DNA from: WLMZ01 sp031367435
Lineage (GTDB): Bacteria; Actinomycetota; Acidimicrobiia; Acidimicrobiales; Ilumatobacteraceae
DNA length: 25,514 bases
Assembly (NCBI GenBank): GCA_031367435.1
Contig: JANLPV010000173.1
Coordinates: 1 to 25,514, forward strand
Reading direction: 5' to 3'
Shown here: positions 16,516 through 23,860 of the stretch, in pieces
Layout of the letters: every line of letters begins with the position of its first letter
Position numbering within the stretch: the first letter of the stretch is position 1
Notes under the pieces: model-generated
What the model was told of the DNA's origin: nothing
Databases searched by the model: none
What the model saw: only the letters and a program-made list of their open reading frames with translations
Made by a program: the position numbers and the translations under genes

Positions 16516-18636
16516 CTATTGGGCGATGACGCTTTCGTCGCGGTTCGTTGCTGCGGCGACGCTGCCGGCGTCGAGCGTGAGATCGAGCCAGAGTTGGCCC
16601 GGTGCGTCGGGCACAACGAACTGCAGTGTGGCGATACGCGTGCAATCGTCAGCGTCGGCCGTGCCGACAAAACTCCACTCGTGTTCGCCGGTCGCCCAGC
16701 GCAGGTGAGCGCGTAACAACGCGTCGATCAAGGGTTCGCGAAGGTCGTTGATGACGTGCACGTCGAGGGCGAGGCAATCGCCAGGCGCAACCGTGGCTGG
16801 TAATCGATCGGCAACAACGATCACCGGCCGACACGCCTCGACGACGGCGTGAAACGCAAGCTTCGGTGAGCGCTTGTGGTCGAGGATGCTCCATGAGATC
16901 ATCGGGCTCGAATCATTGAGCATGAACAAACAGAAGCCACCGCTTGGTCGATACTTCAACCGCCGCAACGCCTCGATGTGATGTCGTAGCAGCGTGGCTT
17001 GGTACACCTGGGTGGCGTCGCTCCATGCCTCGAACGAGTGGTAGTCGTCGACGCGCACATGATTTTCCATCATGCTGCGTTGCAAACCGAACGTCTGCTC
17101 GAGCGTCTCCCAATCGAGGTTTGGCCAATTGCTTGTGTCGATGAACTCGTGGTGTTGGGGCACCGCCTGCGCCCCGAATTCGCTCACAAATCGCACCATG
17201 CGCGGGAACGACGCGGCAAAACCAGGAAGGTCGCGCTCGTAGCCGTGGTACCAGCCGAAGTACAAGTGACTATCAGATCCGCCGGGCTCGAGGAGATGTG
17301 GCATGACGCCGCTATGAGCGATTGTCGGGCGCGTATCATCGTCGTTTTCGAAGGCGCGCTTCACCCAGCGGTCAAGGATGTTCTTGTTCCATGACGGCAC
17401 CTGCTGGCCAATGAGATAGCGGGTTGCGTTTTTCCAGCGCGATTGACCGGCGTCGAGATCGATGTTCATAGCTGCCGGTTCGTTGTGGGCGCACCAGGTG
17501 ATGATCGATGGGTGATGTCCCAACTCGAACACCGCCTCCTGTGCCTGAGTCACAGCGCGGCGCCGAACGTCGCGCGCATAGCCCCACTGCAGCGGAAAGT
17601 CCTGCCACAAGAGCATGCCCAGCTCGTCGGCCGCTTCGTAGAGGGCCGTCGGGGCGATGTGTCCGTGCACCCGCAAGAGGTCGAGCCCGGCGTCGCGGGC
17701 CAACTCGATGTCGCGGCGAAACGCGTGCGCATCGACTGCGCCAAGATCGAGGCGAGTTGGCGCAAGGTTGGCACCCTTCAGGTAAAGGCGCTCGCCGTTG
17801 ATCGACCAGATCCAATCCTGCATCGCTACCTCGCGCATGCCGGTGCGAACGTTGCGTGTGTGGCTGATAACGCCATCGACGACGACATCGACTCGAACGT
17901 CGGTGAGTTCTTGTGCACCGAGCGACACCGGCCACCACAGGCGCGGATTGTCGATATCGATATTCCAATCAACGGCATTGGTGCCCTTTGCCAACGATTG
18001 TTCGATCTCCGCAATGACGACGCCATCGACAGTCGTACGGATTCGTACGGAGCGCGATGCGTCGCTGTCGAGGCGGCCGTGCATGCGCAGGTGCGCCCGA
18101 GTTTCGTTGACGTCGCGGCATAACACCCGGAGTCGGTCGAGTCGTACCGGTCCCGTGGTCTCCAGTCGCACTGAGCGCCACAATCCACCGGGGTTCCAGT
18201 TGGGATCGGCGGCATCCCACTGCTGCAGCACTCCGGTGATGTTGTGTCGACCGCGATGCGACTTCTGCGGCGGGCACGCAACCTCCACCGCGAGCACATG
18301 CTCATCGCCAAGGCGAATGAGCGACGAGACATCGAACGAGTGCGGGAAGAAGTAGCCCTCCGGGTCACCGATGTACGCGCCGTCGAGCCACACGTCGGCT
18401 TGATAGAAGATGCCATCGAGAACAATCCACGAACGCTGATCGGCCGCGGGTTGGGCGGCGTTGAAACTCGTGCGCAGCAACAACGGTCCGTCGCTGTTTA
18501 CGAACTCGGGTGTTGACCTCCAATGGCCAGGAACTTCGATGGGCGTCCAGGCAGAATCGTCGTAGTGCATGCCGACAGCGATTCGTCGGAGTTGGTCATC
18601 GGCAGCCGCTGCTCGCCAAGTGCCGCTGAAGTCCAT
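16516..18636 (-). CDS. Beta-mannosidase-like glycoside hydrolase, family 2
   Basis: A 706-residue retaining glycosidase of GH2. Domains in order: jelly-roll sugar-binding domain (to about 165), an immunoglobulin-like domain (about 170-270), the TIM barrel starting at NGERLYLKGANLAPTR, and a beta C-terminal domain. The expected acid/base is Glu386 in WCAHNEP and the nucleophile Glu486 in RFVSEFGAQA. The motif LKGANLxP and the domain plan favour beta-mannosidase or the related exo-beta-glycosidases over beta-galactosidase. There is no signal peptide, so it is probably cytoplasmic. ATG 18636 gives MDFSGTW and lies 7 nt after TAGCAT; ATG 18663 is an alternative, nine residues longer. With the GH38 enzyme it suggests use of mannose-containing glycans. 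Confidence 0.85.
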   Translation of the reverse strand: MDFSGTWRAAAADDQLRRIAVGMHYDDSAWTPIEVPGHWRSTPEFVNSDGPLLLRTSFNAAQPAADQRSWIVLDGIFYQADVWLDGAYIGDPEGYFFPHSFDVSSLIRLGDEHVLAVEVACPPQKSHRGRHNITGVLQQWDAADPNWNPGGLWRSVRLETTGPVRLDRLRVLCRDVNETRAHLRMHGRLDSDASRSVRIRTTVDGVVIAEIEQSLAKGTNAVDWNIDIDNPRLWWPVSLGAQELTDVRVDVVVDGVISHTRNVRTGMREVAMQDWIWSINGERLYLKGANLAPTRLDLGAVDAHAFRRDIELARDAGLDLLRVHGHIAPTALYEAADELGMLLWQDFPLQWGYARDVRRRAVTQAQEAVFELGHHPSIITWCAHNEPAAMNIDLDAGQSRWKNATRYLIGQQVPSWNKNILDRWVKRAFENDDDTRPTIAHSGVMPHLLEPGGSDSHLYFGWYHGYERDLPGFAASFPRMVRFVSEFGAQAVPQHHEFIDTSNWPNLDWETLEQTFGLQRSMMENHVRVDDYHSFEAWSDATQVYQATLLRHHIEALRRLKYRPSGGFCLFMLNDSSPMISWSILDHKRSPKLAFHAVVEACRPVIVVADRLPATVAPGDCLALDVHVINDLREPLIDALLRAHLRWATGEHEWSFVGTADADDCTRIATLQFVVPDAPGQLWLDLTLDAGSVAAATNRDESVIAQ

Positions 18637-18643
18637 CTGCGCC

Positions 18644-18649
18644 ATGCTA
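18644..18649 (-). promoter_or_regulatory. Putative -10 element (TAGCAT) for the GH2 gene
   Basis: On the minus strand TAGCAT is followed by 7 nt and ATG 18636, the leaderless arrangement seen at other genes here. If it is used, the in-frame ATG at 18663 is not the start. Confidence 0.4.
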
Positions 18650-18749
18650 ATGGGTGGGCTCATTTGGTGGGGCTGCGTGGTGCGGTCGTTGCGTGGCCCT
18701 GTCGTGTCGCTCGCGGATGCTCGCCTGAGCGCGTCGGGAGAAAACTCGC

Positions 18750-18755
18750 TAGGTT
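18750..18755 (+). promoter_or_regulatory. Putative -10 element (TAGGTT) for the AAA+ gene
   Basis: TAGGTT is followed by 6 nt and ATG 18762. The spacer plus start, ending in CGGTCATGGC, is nearly the same as at the VWA gene (21766-21783), so the two partner genes share one promoter design although they lie about 3 kb apart. Confidence 0.5.
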
Positions 18756-18761
18756 TCGGTC

Positions 18762-20165
18762 ATGGCGCAGATGGCAACAACTCTTGGAGAACTCAAGGCT
18801 TCCGGCTGGCAGTCACGACCGGTGAAGGAGGAAATTCGTCGCAATGCTGTCGTCAAAATTGCGGCCGGCGAACCACTCTTCGAAGGTGTGATGGGATTCG
18901 AGGACACGGTGATGCCACAACTCGAGAACGCACTGCTGGCGGGCCACGATGTCATCTTCCTCGGTGAGCGTGGCCAAGCCAAGACGCGCATCATCCGTTC
19001 CCTTACAGGTCTGCTCGACGAATGGATGCCCATCGTTGCCGGCAGCGAGATCAACGACGATCCGTACCATCCGGTCTCCAAACATGCCCGCGATCTCGTG
19101 GCCGACAAGGGCGACGGTACTCCCATCACGTGGGTCCACCGCTCCGATCGTTACGGCGAGAAGCTGGCAACACCCGATACCTCGATCGCCGACCTCATCG
19201 GCGAGGTCGACCCGATCAAGGTCGCCGAGGGTCGTTATCTCAGCGACGAACTCACGCTGCATTACGGGTTGGTGCCGCGCACGAATCGTGGCATCTTCGC
19301 GATCAATGAGATTCCCGATCTGGCCGAGCGCATCCAGGTGGGTCTGCTCAACGTGCTCGAAGAGCGCGACGTTCAGGTGCGCGGCTACAAGATTCGGCTT
19401 CCGCTCGATGTGATGTTGGTGGCCTCTGCCAACCCCGACGACTACACGAACCGCGGTCGAATCATCACGCCGCTCAAAGATCGTTTCGGCAGCCAGATTC
19501 GTACGCACTATCCGCTCGAAATCGATACCGAGGTTGCGATCATGCGACAGGAGGCACGCCCCGCGAGCGTGGGCGACGTGAGCGTGCGCGTGCCCGACTA
19601 CATGGAAGAAGTCATTGCCACGCTCAGCCACCTAGCCCGGGCGAGTAGTCAGGTCAATCAACGCAGTGGCGTGTCCGTGCGCCTCTCGGTGAGCAACAGC
19701 GAGGTACTCGCGGCCAACGCATTACGCCGCGCGCTGCGTGCCGGCGAGCGCGAGGTCGTGCCGCGCATCTGTGACCTCGGCGCCATCGCAGCATCAACGT
19801 CGGGCAAGATCGAGATTGAGTCGCTCGAAGACGGTCGTGAGGGTGCCATCCTCGAGAACCTTGTGCGCTCCGCTGTGCTCACGGTCTACAAGCAACGTGT
19901 CACTCCCGATCAGGTCCGCGATGTCGTTGCCGCATTCGACGAAGGCGTTGTCGCCCATACCGGCGAAGACATCGCGTCGGCCGACGAGGTTGCGTTGCTC
20001 GAAGCGGTACCGGCGTTACGGGCGCCAGTGTTGTCGCTTGCTGGCGGCGACGAGTCGCCAGCCGCGCTTGCCGCCGCAGTCGAGTTCGTGCTCGAGGGCC
20101 TGCATTTGTCGAAGCGGCTGAACAAGGATTCGGCTGGTTCGCGGGCCACGTATCGGGCCCGATGA
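18762..20165 (+). CDS. MoxR/ChlI-like AAA+ ATPase
   Basis: A 467-residue AAA+ ATPase of the helix-2-insert type that includes MoxR, RavA and Mg-chelatase subunit I. Walker A is GERGQAKT (68-75). The Walker B segment is GIFAINEIPDL, with Asn182-Glu183 where Asp-Glu is usual. Sensor 1 is ASANPDDYTNRGR and an arginine-finger candidate lies in TPLKDRFGSQ. Such ATPases work with a VWA-domain partner to remodel proteins or insert metal cofactors. That partner is encoded at 21778. The sizes of the pair (467 and 672 residues) are close to those I recall for adjacent M. tuberculosis Rv0958 and Rv0959. No bacteriochlorophyll genes are present, so true Mg-chelatase function is unlikely. Confidence 0.85.
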   Translation: MAQMATTLGELKASGWQSRPVKEEIRRNAVVKIAAGEPLFEGVMGFEDTVMPQLENALLAGHDVIFLGERGQAKTRIIRSLTGLLDEWMPIVAGSEINDDPYHPVSKHARDLVADKGDGTPITWVHRSDRYGEKLATPDTSIADLIGEVDPIKVAEGRYLSDELTLHYGLVPRTNRGIFAINEIPDLAERIQVGLLNVLEERDVQVRGYKIRLPLDVMLVASANPDDYTNRGRIITPLKDRFGSQIRTHYPLEIDTEVAIMRQEARPASVGDVSVRVPDYMEEVIATLSHLARASSQVNQRSGVSVRLSVSNSEVLAANALRRALRAGEREVVPRICDLGAIAASTSGKIEIESLEDGREGAILENLVRSAVLTVYKQRVTPDQVRDVVAAFDEGVVAHTGEDIASADEVALLEAVPALRAPVLSLAGGDESPAALAAAVEFVLEGLHLSKRLNKDSAGSRATYRAR

Positions 20166-20177
20166 GCGGTACCGCTC
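20164..20177. terminator. 14-bp perfect palindrome at the end of the AAA+ gene
   Basis: GAGCGGTACCGCTC is a perfect palindrome overlapping the AAA+ stop codon and ending 9 bp before the stop of the convergent GH1-like gene. It can form a 5-bp stem with a 4-nt loop readable from both strands. No T-run follows, so a bidirectional terminator is only one option; a protein-binding site is another. Confidence 0.35.
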
Positions 20178-20186
20178 GGCTTGTAA

Positions 20187-21200
20187 TTACTCCGTGACCC
20201 CGAAGTACAGCCGACCGCTGTCTTTGAGTTCGCGATCGCGGCTGATGATGCCGCGATCCGCGCCGGCGCGGGCGTCGGGGCCGAGCGTGGTGGCATCGAA
20301 GGCTGGACTCATTGCAATCGAGGTCAGCGGTAGCGCCGTCGCTGCTTCGGCGGTCTGTTGCAGATAGCGCTCGACAACCAACTCGCGGTCGGCATCGGTG
20401 CCGCTCGGCAACAGCAAGGTCACCGCCATCGGCCGGTCGAGGCCCTGCTCGGCGGCCCGGTGCAAGAGCCCCAATGCATCGCGTTCGTGTCGCAGCGTGA
20501 TGCCGAGCACATCGCATGATCCGGCGAGGTCGACCATTTCGGAGTCTGCCCGGCCAGGGATACTCACCACCCCGTCGCGCAGTCCCTGCAACCACAGTCG
20601 CCAGCGAATCTGATCAAGGCGTTTTGCGGCGTGTTCGGCCGGAATCGTCTGATCGATGGGACGAACTATCTCAACGCCGAACGAGGTGATCACGGGTGGA
20701 CCACCACGCAGGATGCGCCACGCATCGCGCCACGCCGTGATCACGGTGTCGAGTACTTCGCCGTGGCGACGGGGATCGTCGGGGAACAACCGGTTGGCGA
20801 CGGCCAGTGGATGATCGATGGGTACCCATCCAGCGATGTTGTCACCGAAGGTGTCGGCGCACGCCTCCACCCAACGAGGCCACCAATGACCCGCGAACTT
20901 TGCGTCGGCAAATCCGCCGTCGTTCTCGAACCATTTGGGCACCGCCCGCTCGAGCAGCGTGAACTGCAGAGCGACGTTGCAACCTCGTGCCGTCTGTGTG
21001 GCGCCAAGGTAGAACTCGGCAGCGTCGCCGTCGATAACACCCGGCGAGGGTTGCATCCACGCCCAGTCGACGCCAATACGAATCTCGTTCGCGCCGAGTT
21101 CGGCGAGCAACGCAATGTCCTCGTGCAACCGGCTGTGATCGAGATGCGACGCTGGAATGACGATGCCGCGTGCAGGTAACCCGGTTGGGGTGTGTGGCAC
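20187..21200 (-). CDS. Degenerate GH1-like (beta-glucosidase fold) protein
   Basis: A 337-residue protein with a recognisable GH1 barrel layout but without the catalytic residues. Matches include ANEIRIGVDWAWMQPSPGVID (GH1 R-x-S-x-x-W-x-R-x-x-P region), VPKWFENDGGF, DTFGDNIAGWVPIDHP, SCDVLGITLRH (the D-x-x-G-x-N-Y region) and RPMAVTLLLPSGTDADRELVVERYL (the TENG region). The acid/base motif NEP reads D129-H130-P131 and the nucleophile motif TEN reads T261-L262-L263. It is also shorter than the usual 440-480 residues. It is therefore probably not a hydrolase; sugar binding or scaffolding are possible roles. Its GTG start overlaps the cyclase stop (TAGTG), so the two are translationally coupled. 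Confidence 0.7.
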   Translation of the reverse strand: MPHTPTGLPARGIVIPASHLDHSRLHEDIALLAELGANEIRIGVDWAWMQPSPGVIDGDAAEFYLGATQTARGCNVALQFTLLERAVPKWFENDGGFADAKFAGHWWPRWVEACADTFGDNIAGWVPIDHPLAVANRLFPDDPRRHGEVLDTVITAWRDAWRILRGGPPVITSFGVEIVRPIDQTIPAEHAAKRLDQIRWRLWLQGLRDGVVSIPGRADSEMVDLAGSCDVLGITLRHERDALGLLHRAAEQGLDRPMAVTLLLPSGTDADRELVVERYLQQTAEAATALPLTSIAMSPAFDATTLGPDARAGADRGIISRDRELKDSGRLYFGVTE

Positions 21201-21751
21201 TAGAGCCCGAACGGTGCGCGGGTCCAGAGTTCGCTGGTGTCGTGACGCGCGCTATCGGTGAGTTCGCCGCTGAGTTCGAAGACCTCGATCGGCCCTGGGA
21301 AGCCGCGCAGTTCGAGCGAGCCCTGCGGTGTTGCATGGATGCCTTCGGGAAGGCGCTCGAGTTGCATCGACGGGATGAGGATTTCGTACGGTCCGGCAGA
21401 GTCGCAGAGCCGCGCGGCGAGGTTGACCGCGGACCCGATGTAATCGTCGCCCTCGAACAGCAGGGCGTGGCCGGTGGCGATGCCAACTCGCAACGACAGT
21501 GGTGCACAGACCTCACTGGCCTTTGCCTCGAGCTCGATCGAGAAGGCCACACAGTCGATCTGGTTTATAGCCACGATCATGCAGCCGTCGCCGAGCCATT
21601 TGGCGATGCGCACGCCGCGGGCGCTGGCGACGTCGCGGGCAATCGCGCGAAAGGCGCTGAGAATTCGTCCCGCAGCGTCGTCGCCAAAGGCGGCGGTGTA
21701 ATTCGTGAAACCGGAGAGGTCCACGAAAGCGAAGGTACGGGGGACTCGCAT
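21200..21751 (-). CDS. Stand-alone class III adenylate/guanylate cyclase domain
   Basis: A 183-residue soluble cyclase consisting of little more than the catalytic domain. The catalytic set appears complete: metal-binding Asp11 (FVDLSGFT) and Asp55 (KWLGDG), the base-selecting pair Lys51 and Asp103 (DDYIG), which favour ATP, and the transition-state residues Asn110 and Arg114 (VNLAARL). It should therefore make cAMP, probably as a homodimer. No sensor, membrane or HAMP domain is attached. It heads a minus-strand pair with the GH1-like gene and is divergent from the VWA gene with only 26 bp between start codons. A possible -10 (TAGCCT, 21762-21767) lies 10 nt upstream. No cAMP-binding protein is encoded in the window. 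Confidence 0.85.
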   Translation of the reverse strand: MRVPRTFAFVDLSGFTNYTAAFGDDAAGRILSAFRAIARDVASARGVRIAKWLGDGCMIVAINQIDCVAFSIELEAKASEVCAPLSLRVGIATGHALLFEGDDYIGSAVNLAARLCDSAGPYEILIPSMQLERLPEGIHATPQGSLELRGFPGPIEVFELSGELTDSARHDTSELWTRAPFGL

Positions 21752-21761
21752 GACAAACGGC

Positions 21762-21771
21762 AGGCTAGCGT
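21762..21771. promoter_or_regulatory. Overlapping divergent -10 elements, cyclase and VWA genes
   Basis: On the plus strand TAGCGT (21766-21771) is followed by 6 nt and ATG 21778. On the minus strand TAGCCT (21762-21767) is followed by 10 nt and ATG 21751. The two hexamers share two base pairs in a CTAG core, so RNA polymerase would have to choose a direction. The plus-strand element is the better supported. Confidence 0.4.
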
Positions 21772-21777
21772 GCGGTC

Positions 21778-23796
21778 ATGGCTGCACGGTTTATTTACTC
21801 GCGCTGGGACGGCACGCAAAAGGGCTTCGAGCTCGATGCCGAGACCGTGTTCGACGCAATAACCGACGATCTGCTGTATCACGGCGATGTCAATAGCGCG
21901 CTCCGCCGGATGATGCAGGAGGGTTTCCGCGATCGCAACGGGGACCAGTTGCAGGGTTTGCGCGAGATCATGGATCGTCTGCGTAAGGAGCGCCAGGAGC
22001 GGCTCGACCGCGGCGACCTCGGTGGAGTCTTCCAAGAAATCGCCGACGCGCTGAACGACATCATCGACGAAGAACGCCACGCCGTCGAGAACGCGAAGAA
22101 CGCAGCCGAGGCAAGCGGCGACGAACGTCGCGCTGAAACTGCACGCCAAACCGCCGACGAACGCAACTTCCGGCTCGACATGTTGCCCGATGATCTCGCC
22201 GGCAAAGTGCGCGAACTACAGGCGTACGATTTCGAGTCCGCCGAGGCGCGTCAGCGTTTCGAAGAACTCATGGAGAAGCTTCGTCAGCAACTCATGCAGC
22301 AGGCCGTCGATCAGATGAGCGGCGAGATGCAGAACATGAGTCCCGAAGATATGCAGCGCATGAAAGACATGCTGGCGGGGCTCAACGAGATGCTCGACAA
22401 ACACCAACGCGGCGAAGACCCGGGCTTCGAGCAGTTCATGGAGAACTTTGGCGACTTCTTTCCTGAGAATCCCGAGACGCTCGAAGAACTGCTCGAGATC
22501 GTTGCCCAGCGAATGGCTGCAATGCAGGCGATGATGAACTCAATGACGCCCGAGCAGCGTGCGCAGATGCAACAACTCAGCGATCAACTCATGGAAGACA
22601 TGGATCTGCGTTGGCAGATGGATCAGCTCGGTCAGAACCTGCGCAGCATGTTTCCGCAGATGAACTGGAACCGTAGCTACGACATGCAGGGTCAAGACCC
22701 GATGGGGTTCGGGCAGGCGATGCAGACCATGCAAGAACTTGGTGAGCTCGACCAACTCGAGAACCTCTTGCGCAATGCGTCCAGCCCCGCCGCACTTGCC
22801 GAGGCCGACATGGATCGCGTGCGCGATCTCATGGGTGACGACGCGGCGAAGTCGCTCGAGCGTTTGGCCGAACTCGCGAAAATGCTCGAAGAAGCCGGCC
22901 TCATTCAGAACAAGGAAGGTCGGCTCGAACTCACTCCGAAGGGTCTGCGCAAGATCGGCTCGAATGCCCTACGTGACTTGTACAGCAAGCTCACCAAAGA
23001 TAAGGCCGGCCAGCATCAGATGGACCGGTTCGGTCAGGGTCACGAGCGTACGTACGAGACCAAGCAATACGAATATGGCGATCCGTTCAACCTCGATCTG
23101 CAACGCACGCTACGCAACGCCATCCGCCGCAACGGTGCTGGCACACCGGTGCACTTGTCGCCTGACGACTTCGAGATCGAACGCACCGAGCACGTCACCA
23201 AATCGTCAACGGTGCTCATGCTCGACCTGTCGATGAGCATGCCCATGCGCGACAACTTTCTGCCTGCGAAGAAAGTGGCGATGGCCCTGCACTCATTGAT
23301 CACGTCGCAGTTTCCGCGTGACTATATGGGTCTGGTCGGCTTCGGTGAAGTTGCCCGAGTCATCACGGCTGCGCAACTGCCCGAGGTCAGCTGGGACTTC
23401 GCCTACGGCACCAACATGCAGCACGCGTTCATGCTTGCCCGCCAACTGTTGTCACGTCAGACGGGGACCAAGCAGATCATCATGATCACCGATGGCGAGC
23501 CAACGGCGCACATCACTCCGAACGGTGATCCGTATTTCAACTATCCGCCTACCCTCGAGACGATCGAGGCGACGCTGCGCGAAGTTGTGCGGTGCACCAA
23601 GGACAACATCCGCATCAATACGTTCATGCTCGATGCCGACCGCTCGCTGAAGAGCTTCATCGAAAAGCTCACCGCCATCAATCGAGGTCGCGCCTTCTTC
23701 ACCACGCCGGAGACACTCGGCGATTACGTGCTTGTCGACTTCATCGAGAACAAGAAGAAGATGGCGCGTGATAGTGGTCGTCGCGCCGCCGGCTGA
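21778..23796 (+). CDS. VWA-domain protein with Met-rich helical region
   Basis: A 672-residue protein, the likely partner of the AAA+ ATPase at 18762. Residues 1-160 are charged and helical (RKERQERLDRGD, EERHAVENAKNAAEA). Residues 162-321 contain about 25 methionines, mixed with Gln, Glu and Asp. A helical segment around 340-420 follows. The C-terminal VWA domain has a complete MIDAS: DLSMS at 483-487, Thr545 and Asp572 (ITDGEPT). There is no signal peptide or membrane span, so it is cytoplasmic. In MoxR-VWA and ChlI-ChlD systems the VWA protein links the ATPase to its client through Mg2+ at the MIDAS. The client here is unknown. The start follows a TAGCGT -10 by 6 nt. Confidence 0.87.
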   Translation: MAARFIYSRWDGTQKGFELDAETVFDAITDDLLYHGDVNSALRRMMQEGFRDRNGDQLQGLREIMDRLRKERQERLDRGDLGGVFQEIADALNDIIDEERHAVENAKNAAEASGDERRAETARQTADERNFRLDMLPDDLAGKVRELQAYDFESAEARQRFEELMEKLRQQLMQQAVDQMSGEMQNMSPEDMQRMKDMLAGLNEMLDKHQRGEDPGFEQFMENFGDFFPENPETLEELLEIVAQRMAAMQAMMNSMTPEQRAQMQQLSDQLMEDMDLRWQMDQLGQNLRSMFPQMNWNRSYDMQGQDPMGFGQAMQTMQELGELDQLENLLRNASSPAALAEADMDRVRDLMGDDAAKSLERLAELAKMLEEAGLIQNKEGRLELTPKGLRKIGSNALRDLYSKLTKDKAGQHQMDRFGQGHERTYETKQYEYGDPFNLDLQRTLRNAIRRNGAGTPVHLSPDDFEIERTEHVTKSSTVLMLDLSMSMPMRDNFLPAKKVAMALHSLITSQFPRDYMGLVGFGEVARVITAAQLPEVSWDFAYGTNMQHAFMLARQLLSRQTGTKQIIMITDGEPTAHITPNGDPYFNYPPTLETIEATLREVVRCTKDNIRINTFMLDADRSLKSFIEKLTAINRGRAFFTTPETLGDYVLVDFIENKKKMARDSGRRAAG

Positions 23797-23822
23797 GAAC
23801 AGCTGAAATTGTTCGCGGCCTC

Positions 23823-23852
23823 GGGAACCAATTCGTGGTGCCAGGACTCTTA
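23823..23852 (+). promoter_or_regulatory. Possible ECF-type autoregulatory promoter
   Basis: GGGAACC (23823-23829) is a good ECF -35-like element in the 64-bp gap before the sigma gene and is part of the TCGGGAACC also found before the DUF4349 gene. At the proper distance the -10 would be near CTCTTA (23847-23852), which is not a standard CGTC. A nearby GAACA/TGTTC inverted repeat (23797-23814) may be an operator. Confidence 0.35.
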
Positions 23853-23860
23853 ACAGGTAG

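Noticed and set aside
18813..19631. 272-codon minus-strand frame inside the AAA+ gene
   Set aside because: It mirrors conserved AAA+ motifs on the opposite strand and shows no recognisable domain.
18762..23796. True magnesium chelatase (ChlI/ChlD) for chlorophyll synthesis
   Set aside because: No large subunit or other tetrapyrrole genes are present, and the pair fits the MoxR/VWA-type actinobacterial family better.
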